Source: Dama dama
Lineage: Eukaryota > Chordata > Mammalia > Artiodactyla > Cervidae
Reading direction: 5' to 3'
Assembly (NCBI RefSeq): GCF_033118175.1
Contig: NC_083693.1
Coordinates: 23,404,481 to 23,468,480, forward strand
DNA length: 64,000 bases
In this document: one piece after another, positions 55,833 through 64,000 of the stretch
Numbering within the stretch: the stretch's first letter is position 1
How the letters are laid out: each line of letters opens with the position of its first letter
Program-made: the position numbers and the translations under genes
Notes under the pieces: generated by a model
The model's database searches: none
Told to the model about the DNA's origin: nothing
What the model saw: the letters and a program-made list of their open reading frames with translations, nothing else

Positions 55833-57737
55833 CTTCAGTTCAGTTCATTTGATCAGTCGTGTCCAACTCTTTGCAACCCCATGGACTACAGCCTGCCAGG
55901 CTTCCCTGTCCATCACCAACTCCCAGAATTTACTCAAACTCATGTCCATTGAGTTGGTGATGCCATCCAACCATCTCATCCTCTGTCATCCCCTTCTCCT
56001 CCTGCCTTCAATCTTTCCCAGCATCAGGGTCTTTTCCAATGAGTCAGTTCTTCACATCAGGTAGGCAAAGCATTGGACTTTCAGCTTCAGCATCAGTCCT
56101 TCCAATGAATATTCAGTACTGATTTCCTTTAGGATGGACTGGTTGGATCTCCTTGCAGTTCAAGGGACTCTCAAGAGTCTTCTCCAGCACCACAGTTCAA
56201 AAGCATCAATTCTTTGGCGCTCAGCTTTCTTCACAGTCCAACTCTCACATCCATACATGACTACTGGAAAAACCACAGCTTTGACTAGATGGACCTTTGT
56301 TGGCAAAGTAATGTCTCTGCTTTTTAATATGCTGTCTAGGTTGGTCATAACTTTTCTTCCAAGGAACAAGCGTCTTTTAATTTCATGGCTGCAGTCACCA
56401 TCTGCAGTGATTTTGGAGCCCCCCAAAATAAAGTCTGTCTGTCACTGTTTCCACTGTTCCCCATCTGTTTGCCATGAAGTGATGGGACCAGATGCCATGA
56501 TCTTAGTTTTCTGAATATTGAGTTTTAAGCCAACTTTTTCACTCTCCTCTTTCCCTTTCATCAAGTGACTCTTTAGTTCTTCTTTGCTTTCTGCCAAAAG
56601 GGTGGTGTCCCCTGCATAGCTGAGGTTGTTGGTATTTCTCCTAGCAATCTTGATTCTGGCTTGTGCTTCATCCAGCCCAGCATTTCACATGATGTACTCT
56701 GCATTTAAGTTAAATAAGCAGGGTGACAATATACAGCTTTGACATACCCCTTTCCCAATTTGGAAACAGTCAGTTGTTCCATGTCCAGTTCTAACTGTTG
56801 CTTCTTGACCTGCATACAGATTTCTCAAGAGGCAGGTCAGGTGGTCTGATATTCCCATATCTTGAAGAATTTTCCACAGTTTGTTGTGATCTGCACAGTC
56901 CAAGGCTTTGGCGTAGTCAATAAAGCAAAAGTAGATGTTTTCCTGGAATTCCCTTGCTTTTCCTATGATCCAGTGGATGTTGGCAATTTCATCTCTGATT
57001 CCTCTGCCTTTTCTAAATCCAGCTTGAACTTCTGGAGTTCACAGTTCACGTACTGTTGAAGCCTGGCTTGGAGAATTGTGAGCATTACTTTACTAGCGTG
57101 TGAGATGAGTGCAATTGTGTTTGAACATTCTTTGGCATTACCTTTCTTTGGGACTGGAATAAAAACTGATCTTTTCCAGTCCTGTGGCCACTGCTGAGTT
57201 TTCCAAATTTGCTGGCATATTGAGTGCAGCACTTTCACAGCATCATCTTTCAGGATTTGAAATAGCTCAGCTAGAATTCCATCACCTCCACTAGCTTTAT
57301 TCTTAGTGATATTTCCTAAGGCCCACTTGACTTTGCATTCCTGGATGTCTGGCTCTAGGTGAGTGATCACACCATCGTTGTCATGAAGATCTTTTTTGCA
57401 TAGTTCTTCTGTGTATTCTTGGCACCTCTTCTTAATATCTTCTGCTTCTGTTAGTCCACACCATTTTTGTCCTTTATTGTGCCCATCTTTGCATGAAATG
57501 TTCCCTTGATATCTCTAATTTTCTTGAAGAGGTCTCTAGTCTTTCCCATTTTATTGTTTTCCTCTATTTCTTTGCTCACTTTCTTTGATCACTGAGAAGG
57601 GCTTTCTTATCTCTCCTTGCTGTTCTTTGGAACTCTGCATTCAAATGGGTATATCTTTCCTTTTCTCCTTTGCTTTTCACTTCTCTTCTTTTCACAGCTA
57701 TTTGTAAGGCCTCCTCAGACATGTGTTTTTGCTTACA
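55833..57737 (-). mobile_element. BovB LINE, 1.9 kb, largest copy here
   Basis: The 3' tail at left (ttcagttcatttgatcagtc) reads back through the RT domain to the linker upstream of RT (left of ggcctcctcagac at 57708). The endonuclease is missing, so it is 5'-truncated. It lies within the ERV interior and is therefore younger than it. Confidence 0.95.
56137..57600 (-). pseudogene. BovB reverse transcriptase pseudogene
   Basis: Minus-strand RT with fingers (KNKASGGDGI, IPVPKKGNAKECSN), palm (DHNKLWKILQDMGI; YAGQEATVRTGHGTTDCF) and the C-terminal region. The active site reads YAGD at 56607-56618, so the first catalytic Asp is replaced by Gly. Frames are broken into at least four pieces with frameshifts and stops. 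No activity is possible. Confidence 0.93.
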
Positions 57738-57849
57738 TGTGCCTATGCTGTTGCTGTGATATCTGCCTCCAAAGCAGTCAGGTAGCCACACACACAAATC
57801 CACCTCCTTGATAGTAAAAACCCTTGCTGACTGCTCAGGGCACATTGCA

Positions 57850-58310
57850 GAAAGGAGGGGCTTCTGAGATGGTAGGATCTATTGATGAGGTGTAGAGTGT
57901 TGGAAGAGGACCCAGGCAATCGGAGGCATCTCACTCTCTCTCCTCTCCTTGGAATGTGTGTTCTGCTTGCCTTCCCCAGCCCAGAAGCTGCCCAAGGACA
58001 CAACCTTGAGACAGGAAGATGAGACCATCTAGATGGAATATGTGACTGAGCCATGCTAAGTTCTATATACATTTTAAAATTCTGGCAAGTGGGCATCTTG
58101 CCAGACAGTCTGTCTTGTGACATCCAAGACGATCAACGTACAGAACTTCCTTTGCTTATTACACCTGCCACCTTCCAATCTGGAGTGACCCGCCTCTTCC
58201 TTCCTTCTCTGCCTGCCGTCTGTGGATGGGGCAGGTTTCACTTTATGCCTGGGCAGCTGCTGAGGTTGCAAACCAACGGAGAGCCAGGATTACCACCCAC
58301 AGTTCTGCCT
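57850..58310 (+). mobile_element. ERV LTR, 3' copy or separate copy
   Basis: ggacccaggcaatcggagg, caaggacacaaccttgagac, gagaccatctagatgg, tttgcttattacacctgcc and gtgacccgcctcttcc align in order with the LTRs at 45.65 and 52.7 kb. A purine run (cagaaaggagggg, 57848-57860) lies just before it, as a polypurine tract would. The edge after 58270 (aaaccaac then gagagccagg) weakly echoes the PBS side of the other LTR. Confidence 0.65.
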
Positions 58311-58430
58311 TAGTCTTTTTATTTATTTTTAAAATTTTCTTGTATTTTGGAAATGTGTAAAGTGTGGAGGACAGATTCTATCTCCTAAAGAAGCACTCCC
58401 AGTGATCATTTTTACCTGTATTGTGTGTCC

Positions 58431-58648
58431 TTGCTAAGTCACTTTAGTCGTGTTCCACTCTTTGCAACCCCATGGACTGTAGCCCACCAGGCTCCTCTGT
58501 CCAGGGGATTCTCCAGGCAAGAATAATGGAGTGTTTTGCCATGCCCGCCTCCAGGGGATCTTCCCAATCCAGGGGATGAACTTGCATCTCTTATGTTTCC
58601 TGCATTGGCAGGTAGATTCTTTACTACTAGCACCACCTGGGAAGCCCC
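58431..58648 (-). mobile_element. Bov-tA SINE
   Basis: Reverse: aagtcactttagtcgtgttc at left, ctagcaccacctgggaagcc at right. Possible diverged duplication tttacctgtat / tttacctatgt. Confidence 0.92.
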
Positions 58649-58689
58649 TTTACCTATGTTATTCATATATAATAATATGTACTATGTCA

Positions 58690-58764
58690 TTGGGGTGGCC
58701 AAAAAGTTTGTTTGGATTTTTTGGTACTGTCTTATGGAAAAATCTGAATAAACTTTTTGGCCAA
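58690..58764. mobile_element. palindromic mariner MITE, miR-2284/2285-like hairpin
   Basis: 75-bp near-perfect inverted repeat: ggccaaaaagtttgtttgga on the left arm and ctgaataaactttttggcc on the right, with a short loop. This is the ruminant mariner-type MITE from which the miR-2284/2285 family is believed to derive; the right arm differs from the miR-2285 pattern by few bases. The transitions look like CpG decay. Whether it is transcribed is unknown. Confidence 0.8.
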
Positions 58765-58765
58765 A

Positions 58766-59735
58766 TCAAGAAGCAACAGTTAGAACTGGACATGGAACAA
58801 TAGTCTGTTTCTAAATCTGGAAAGGAGTACATCAAGGCTGTATGTCGTCACCCTGCTTATTTAACTTATATGCAGAGTACATCATGAGAAATCCTGGGCT
58901 GGATGAAGCACAAGCCAGAATCAAGATCGCTAGGAGAAATATCAATAACCTCAGATGTGCAGATGACACCACCCTTATGGCAGAAAGTGAAGAACTCAAG
59001 AGCCTCTTGATGAAAGTGAAAGAAGAGAGTGAAAAAGTTGGCTTAAAAACTCAACATTCAGGAAACTAAGATCATGGCATCCAGTCCCATCACTTCATGA
59101 CAAATAGATGGGGAAACAATGGAAACAGTGAGAGACTTTATTTTTCTGGTCTCCAAAATCACTGCAGATGGTGACTGTAGCCATGAAATTAAAAGACTCT
59201 TGCTCCTTGGAAGAAAAGTTATGACCAACCTAGACAGCATATTAAAAAGCAGAGACATTACTTTGCCAACAAAGGTCCATCTAGTCAAAGCTATGGTTTT
59301 TCCAATAGTCATGGATGGATGTGAAAGTTGGGCTACAAAGAAAGCTGAGCACCGAAGAATTGATACCTTTGAGCTGTGGTGTTGGAGAAGACTCTTGAGA
59401 GTCCCTTGGACTGCAAGGAGATCCAACCAGTCAATACTAAAGGAAATCAGTACTGAATATTCATTGGAAGGACTGATGCTGAAGCTGAAAGTCCAATGCT
59501 TTGCCTACCTTTTGTGAAGAACTGACTCATTGGAAAAGACCCTGATGCTGGGAAAGATTGAAGGCAGGAGGAGAAGGGGATGACAGAGGATGAGATGGTT
59601 GGATGGCATCACTGACATGATGGACATGAGCTTGAGTAAACTCTGGGAGTTGGGGATGGACAGGGAGGCCTGGGGTGCTATAATCCTTGGGGTCCAAAGA
59701 GTCAGATGTGACTGAGCTGAATGAACTGAATATTT
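58766..59735 (+). mobile_element. BovB LINE, 5'-truncated
   Basis: Starts within the RT palm (agaagcaacagttagaactg), directly against the MITE, and runs to the 3' tail near 59735. The active site reads CADD at 58956-58967 (Tyr replaced by Cys). An extra A near 59047 and a TGA near 59097 break the frame. Confidence 0.94.
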
Positions 59736-60413
59736 TACCAGTGGAAGCTTCTCATTTAATAGCTATCTCTTAGACAAGAGAGCAGAAGTTAAGTCCTGTA
59801 TGTTGTGTCTTTGGTGGTATGGGGGTGAAAAGGGAGGGGAGGCTGGAATCTGGGACTCGGCAGATACACAGCAGAGGCTGCACTGCAGAGAAAGTCTAGT
59901 CAGTTCAGGGACAAAAGATGTGGGCATCAGATTTTCTGGCGAAGTTCCGCACATCATGCTGAGCCTCTGGATTCGATGCCAGCCCTGCATTTGATGGCCT
60001 TCAGGGTCCACACAATGACAAGTGCTACTGGGCTGACTTGTGCTTCCTGCCTGGGAAAGGACAGAAGTTGGAGATCCGCCAAGGCCCCAGCTGCCTCTTG
60101 GATCACATTCCTCTGACCATGCAGGACAACCACACAGAGCCCTTTAAAAGGCACTTGTGATGATTTAATTAAATCTGACAGATTTTTAAAAAACCACTAA
60201 CCAGAGACCTCAACCTTCTCTCCTATCTATTTTTTTCCTGCTTCTAAAGGTCAACAGTGAGCTTAACTTGTTCCTTCACTCCAGAACTGTATTTGCAATG
60301 AGCATCCCAAGAGAGTATCCTTTTCTCTCTCTCTTTGAATGATGCTACTTCATCTGCTCTGCTGATGAGGGGATTACCTGCAGGCAGCAACCTGTCGTTG
60401 CCTGGGTGCATGT
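59736..60413. other. unannotated DNA with short open stretch
   Basis: 59963-60160 is open for 65 codons without an upstream ATG, preceded by TGA, with non-repetitive, protein-like composition. No homology recognised and no splice context. An A-rich run near 60187 is short. Confidence 0.35.
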
Positions 60414-60628
60414 GTGCTAAGTTGCTTCAGTGGTGTTTGACTCTTTGTGGCCCTACGGCCTGTAGCCCGCCAGGCTCCTCTGTCCATGGAATTCTCCAGG
60501 CAAGAACACTGGAGTGGGTTGCCCTGCCCTCCTCCAGGGGATCTTGCTGACCCAGGGATCAAACCCATGGCTCATATCTCCTGCACTGGCAGGCGGGTTC
60601 TTTACCACTAGTGCCACCTGGGAAGCCC
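60414..60628 (-). mobile_element. Bov-tA SINE
   Basis: Reverse: gttgcttcagtggtgtttg at left, agtgccacctgggaagccc at right. Confidence 0.93.
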
Positions 60629-61015
60629 CTTCATTGTGGGGTAGAGCTTAACCCACCTCCCAGAACCTCTGGAGCTAAAAAATATTTGCTATCATGTACT
60701 CGACAGCAAGGACACTGTTGCTTCAGCTCTGGATGGTCCTTGTCATCAGAGTATGAGTAACTCAGGGGTTACACAAAAGACACTCCTAAGACACCAGTGT
60801 TTGATGCTGGCAATGGCTTTGGGACAAACCCACCTCAGAGCTGATGGGCCAGGCCTGGAGAAGAGGTCAGTGATAAAATGACCTAAGAACCAAACTATTT
60901 CTACCCTGGATTCAGCCTTCCATTCCCACTGGTGAAGGGATCATTACTATAAGCCTCATCTGAATCAGGAAATGAAGAATTATCTTCCCGATACCCAAGT
61001 TAATTCTGAATGGTT
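60629..61015. other. unannotated DNA
   Basis: Nothing recognised. Confidence 0.45.
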
Positions 61016-61025
61016 AGCCTCACAC

Positions 61026-61240
61026 AACAGTTAGACTCATTGGAAAAGACCCTGATGCTGGGAAAGATTGAGGGCTGGAGGAGAAGGGGGCAACAGAGGA
61101 TGAGATGGCTGGATGGCATCACTGACTCAATGGACATGAATTTGAGCAAGCTCTGGGAGATGGTGAAGGACAGGGAAGACTGGTGTGCTGCAGTTTATGG
61201 GGTCGCAAAGAGTCAGACACGACTGATCGACTGAATAACA
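61026..61240 (+). mobile_element. BovB tail insertion with 10-bp TSD
   Basis: 215 bp of BovB 3' end (cattggaaaagaccctgatg to tgatcgactgaataac). Perfect direct repeat agcctcacac at 61016-61025 and 61241-61250. Confidence 0.94.
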
Positions 61241-61434
61241 AGCCTCACACTGTGTAGGCCAGCACTGAGCTTGACCCAGTTTTCTTAGGGAAGGAAGTCA
61301 ACCAGTCAAGTGACTTGTAAGCCACAGACTTGGGACTCAGACCAGGGTCTTCTGACTTCTTGTGCAATGTGTTCTCCACTTTCCCCCACAGACCTAGTCC
61401 TAACTCTCCCAAGGCCTCCTCCAGAATGGTGCTT
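61241..61434 (-). mobile_element. possible MIR remnant
   Basis: gacttgtaagccacagactt and agaccagggtcttctgactt are weakly MIR-like in reverse. Low confidence. Confidence 0.35.
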
Positions 61435-61597
61435 TTAAAAAATACTTATTTATTTGGCTGTACCGAGTCTTGGTTTTGGCATATGAACTCTCAGTTGAGG
61501 CATGTGGGATCTAATTCCTTGACTAGGGATCAAGCCTGGGCTCCCTGCATTGGGAGTGTGGAATCTTAGCCACTGCACCACCAGGGAAGTCCCTCAG
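61435..61597 (-). mobile_element. CHR-type SINE
   Basis: A-/T-rich left end (aatacttatttatttggctg), gggatcaagcctgggctccc, and head ccaccagggaagtccc at right. Confidence 0.88.
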
Positions 61598-61796
61598 GTG
61601 TGTTTTTGTGCCCCATATCTCTTCTGGGGTGCATTGCAAGAACTGCTCTTCCACGTAAGAACTCCTGTCTTCCTTCCGCCATCCCCCAACTTACTGATCC
61701 CTCAAACTTATCAGTCCAGAACGCATTCTCCCAAGACCTTGTTCTCTAAACCTAAATTGACCATCAGGATTTTGAAGCTCCTCAAATATTGATTAG

Positions 61797-62008
61797 GGCT
61801 TCCCATGTGGCACAGTGATAAAGACTCTGTGCCAATGCAGGAGATGTGGGTTCGATCCCTGGGTCAGGATGAACACCTGGAGAAGGAAATGGCAAGCCAC
61901 TCCAGTATTCTTGCCTGGAGAATTCCATGGATCAGATAAACCTGGCTGACTATAGTCCAGGGGGTCACAAAGAGTTGGACATGACTTAGCGACTAAATAA
62001 CAACAAGA
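61797..62008 (+). mobile_element. Bov-tA SINE
   Basis: Head agggcttcccatgtggcac, Bov-A core, tail gcgactaaataacaac. Confidence 0.92.
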
Positions 62009-62029
62009 GATATGAAGTCCTGACCCTTC

Positions 62030-62635
62030 AGCACCTATGAATGAGGTCTTTATGGATGAAATCAAGTTAAGATGAGGTCATACTAGATCCAGGGACTGGT
62101 GTCCCTGTAAGAAAAGGAGATCTGGGCACAGAGACATGAACAGAAACAGGGGTGAAGGCCATGTGAAGGCAAAGGCAGAGATATAAGTGATGTATCTATG
62201 AGACAAAAGAATGTCAGTGATTGCTGGCAAATACCAGAAACTAGAAGAGGTGAGAAAGACCCCCCCTTTCACTTCTTCAGAGAGATCATGGCCCTCCTGA
62301 CATCTTGCTTTCAGACTTCTAGCTTCCAGAACTGAGTTTCTGTAAACCACATTGTATGTGTCATGCTGAGTCACTTCATCTGTGTCCCACTCATTGCAAC
62401 CCCATGCAACGGAGGCCCACCAGCCTCCTCTGCCCATGGGATTCTCCATCTCCAGGCAAGAATACTAGAATGGGTTGCCTTTCTCTCCTCCAGGGGCTTT
62501 TCCTGACCCACGGATCAAACCCATGTCTCTTAGGTCTCCTGCATTTTCAGGTGAGTTCTTTACTAGTGCCACCTGGGAAGCCCATAAGCCTCCCAATTTG
62601 TAGCAATTTGTTGCAGCAGCCCTCAGATTTATTAC
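62030..62635 (+). mobile_element. ancient LTR/MaLR-like repeat, split by SINE
   Basis: gaaatcaagttaagatgagg, ggactggtgtccctgtaag, agacttctagcttccagaac and, after the SINE, caatttgttgcagcagccct follow the same mammalian-wide repeat pattern as at 38480-38990. Confidence 0.55.
62354..62583 (-). mobile_element. Bov-tA SINE
   Basis: Reverse: gctgagtcacttcatctgtg at left, actagtgccacctgggaagc at right. Splits the ancient repeat. Confidence 0.92.
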
Positions 62636-63175
62636 AGATGGTACTCTGAAACAACACAATTCCCAGAGAAATGTAGGCACCTGAGAGTAGAGAGATGTCC
62701 AGGAAACAGCATCCTTGCACCATCATGGCCTGGGAGGGGGCTGTCAAGATCAGAGAGAGCCCAAGCATTTTCAGTGGAGTGTGAGAAGGACTATGAATTT
62801 CCAAAGTCCTTGAGAAAGGGGTTAGCCAAAAGCACTGGTCAAGAAGGGGTTTGCTTCAGCTGATGTTGGCTGGGACCCTGTGCTGGGGACCAGAGAAGAA
62901 TACAGATACATCAACAGACTCCTACATGGGTACACTACCCCTAAGGACTTCAGTGATATCCCTGTTCATCACCTAAGTTCAGAAATAACTGATGGATAGA
63001 CATAGAAGTCGACAGTTATAAATCCAAATATCATCTTTATAGTGAGACGGGCAAGGTGGGAAGATGTTGCTGATTTGAGCAGAAATGATGGGCCTCCTCA
63101 TCCTGCAGACTGGTGTTCAGTAGATTAATTCATTCTCAGATGCCAGCAGCCACTGCTACCATTCCTGAAGAGTGT
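62636..63175. other. unannotated DNA
   Basis: Nothing recognised. Confidence 0.45.
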
Positions 63176-63388
63176 ATGTTTCATGTGTGTTAGTTGCTCA
63201 GTCATGTCTGACTCTTTGTGACCCCATGGACTATAAGCCACCAGGCTTTTCTGTCCATGGAGTTTTCCAGGCAAGAATACTGAGTGGGTAGCCATGCTCT
63301 TCTCCAGGGGATCCACCCTACTCAAGAATCAAACCCAGGTCTCCCGCACTGCAGGCAGATTCTTTACCATCTGAGCCACCAGAGGGAC
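63176..63388 (-). mobile_element. Bov-tA SINE
   Basis: Reverse: gttgctcagtcatgtctgac at left, accatctgagccaccag at right, followed by a tttatttatttatt run. Confidence 0.92.
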
Positions 63389-63694
63389 TTTTTATTTATT
63401 TATTGGGAAGGTCAATAATCACAAACCATGACCATCTGGGTATGGTTGGCTTGGGGCTGCAGTCATCCTGAACTGCAGGATGGTCCCCTGAACCCTTGGT
63501 GCTCAGGGCTTTCCTCTCCCTGCGTGATACAGCAGAGACCCAGCTTATGCTTGTCTTCCTGGTTCTAGGTGGTCCCCGAGGAAGTTTTCAGGTTGTCAAA
63601 ACTCTCTGCTCATTGACACCAGAAGCAGCCCACAGGCATAGGAAGCCCCAAATGTATCAACCTAACTTTCTACCTAATGCCTAAGGTCAGTGTA
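63389..63694. other. unannotated DNA
   Basis: Nothing recognised. Confidence 0.45.
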
Positions 63695-63772
63695 GAAGTT
63701 AGGACTTACCCAAGGCCATGCAGTTGGCCAGGGGCCAGGCTGGGACTTGAATTCAGGTTTCTGCTTGTTTAA
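63695..63772 (-). mobile_element. MIR SINE fragment
   Basis: ggacttacccaaggccatgc and ctgggacttgaattcaggtt match reverse MIR. Confidence 0.7.
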
Positions 63773-63844
63773 GAGATCCAAGATGTCTTTATAGAACAAG
63801 GCTGTTCTGCAGTTCTCCTTTTATGACTCCCCCTCACTCCCTCA

Positions 63845-64000
63845 AGTGGCTCAGTGGTAAAGAATCTGCCTACCAATGAAGGGGACACAAAAGACATGGG
63901 TTTGATCCCTGGGATGGAAAGACCCCTGGAGAAGGAAATGGTAATCCACTCCAGTATTCTTGCCTTGGAAAATTCTATGGACAGAGGAGCCTCGTGGGCT
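63845..64000 (+). mobile_element. Bov-tA SINE, cut by window end
   Basis: agtggctcagtggtaaagaa head through gaggagcctcgtgggct. Continues beyond the window. Confidence 0.93.

Larger units (their letters stand above)
52726..58310 (+). mobile_element. decayed endogenous retrovirus (class I-like)
   Basis: An old proviral relic in the order LTR (to 53451), PBS-like tract, helical gag-like scrap (53757-53912), unrecognised AT-rich internal DNA, env transmembrane remnant (about 55470-55725) and a related LTR (about 57850-58310). Later insertions: CHR SINE in the first LTR, Bov-tA at 53968, and BovB at 55833-57737. Without them only about 2.3 kb of internal DNA remains, and no protease, reverse transcriptase or integrase is recognised, so pol is mostly missing. 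The env motif points to a gammaretrovirus-like group. It cannot encode any complete viral protein. Confidence 0.6.

Overview
The window is mammalian nuclear DNA from a pecoran ruminant, most likely a bovid. This rests on tens of Bov-tA/Bov-A SINEs, CHR-type tRNA-Glu SINEs, and BovB (RTE) LINE fragments on both strands. An older mammalian layer is also present: MIR, L2, L1, MER5A, MER20, another hAT element and a mariner. Cattle, sheep, goat and buffalo cannot be told apart by eye.

I found no host protein-coding gene, functional RNA gene or CpG island that I can defend. The longer open frames are antisense to BovB, run through SINEs, or sit in GC-rich low-complexity DNA. The window reads as intergenic or deep intronic DNA. 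Repeat-poor stretches at about 9.1-10.7, 11.25-13.2, 18.1-19.6, 20.5-21.8, 40.7-41.5 and 48.6-50.2 kb hold any host-specific function; three contain homeodomain/octamer-like AT-rich clusters that could be conserved non-coding elements.

Layout. 0-5.3 kb: a 51-bp tandem repeat at the left edge, a MER5A split by L1, two stacked L1 3' ends and an old BovB. 5.3-13.2 kb: mostly unique DNA with scattered SINEs. 13.2-14.5 kb: a broken BovB reverse transcriptase. 14.8-15.3 kb: a CCAY tetranucleotide array. 16.2-18.06 kb: a nearly end-to-end but dead mariner containing four SINE pieces, one SINE inside another. 19.6-25.4 kb: SINE-rich. 25.9-28 kb: L2-like DNA with inserted SINEs. 30.7-31.7 and 40.2-40.7 kb: minus-strand ERV LTRs. 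33.8-34.2 kb: a hAT element with an 8-bp target duplication. 39.9-40.7 kb: MER20 split by a BovB tail and an LTR. 42.0-43.2 kb: L1 split by BovB. 45.6-46.4 kb: an LTR containing a second, opposite-strand LTR flanked by a 5-bp duplication. 50.2-51.1 kb: MIR split by an L1 that carries SINEs.

52.7-58.3 kb is the most interesting stretch: a decayed class I-like endogenous retrovirus with an LTR, a primer-binding-site-like tract, a helical gag-like scrap, an env transmembrane remnant with a CX6CC motif, and a related second LTR. It is interrupted by a CHR SINE, a Bov-tA and a 1.9-kb BovB. Just downstream, 58,690-58,764 is a palindromic mariner-type MITE resembling the ruminant miR-2284/2285 hairpin family. 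The remainder to 64 kb is BovB tails, SINEs and short unique stretches.

The elements do not form a pathway. What links them is the dependence of Bov-tA/Bov-A on BovB machinery through a shared 3' tail, and the nesting order, which gives relative insertion ages. I see no convincing new biological system; the leads are structural and evolutionary. All family names come from recognition by eye, without a database search.
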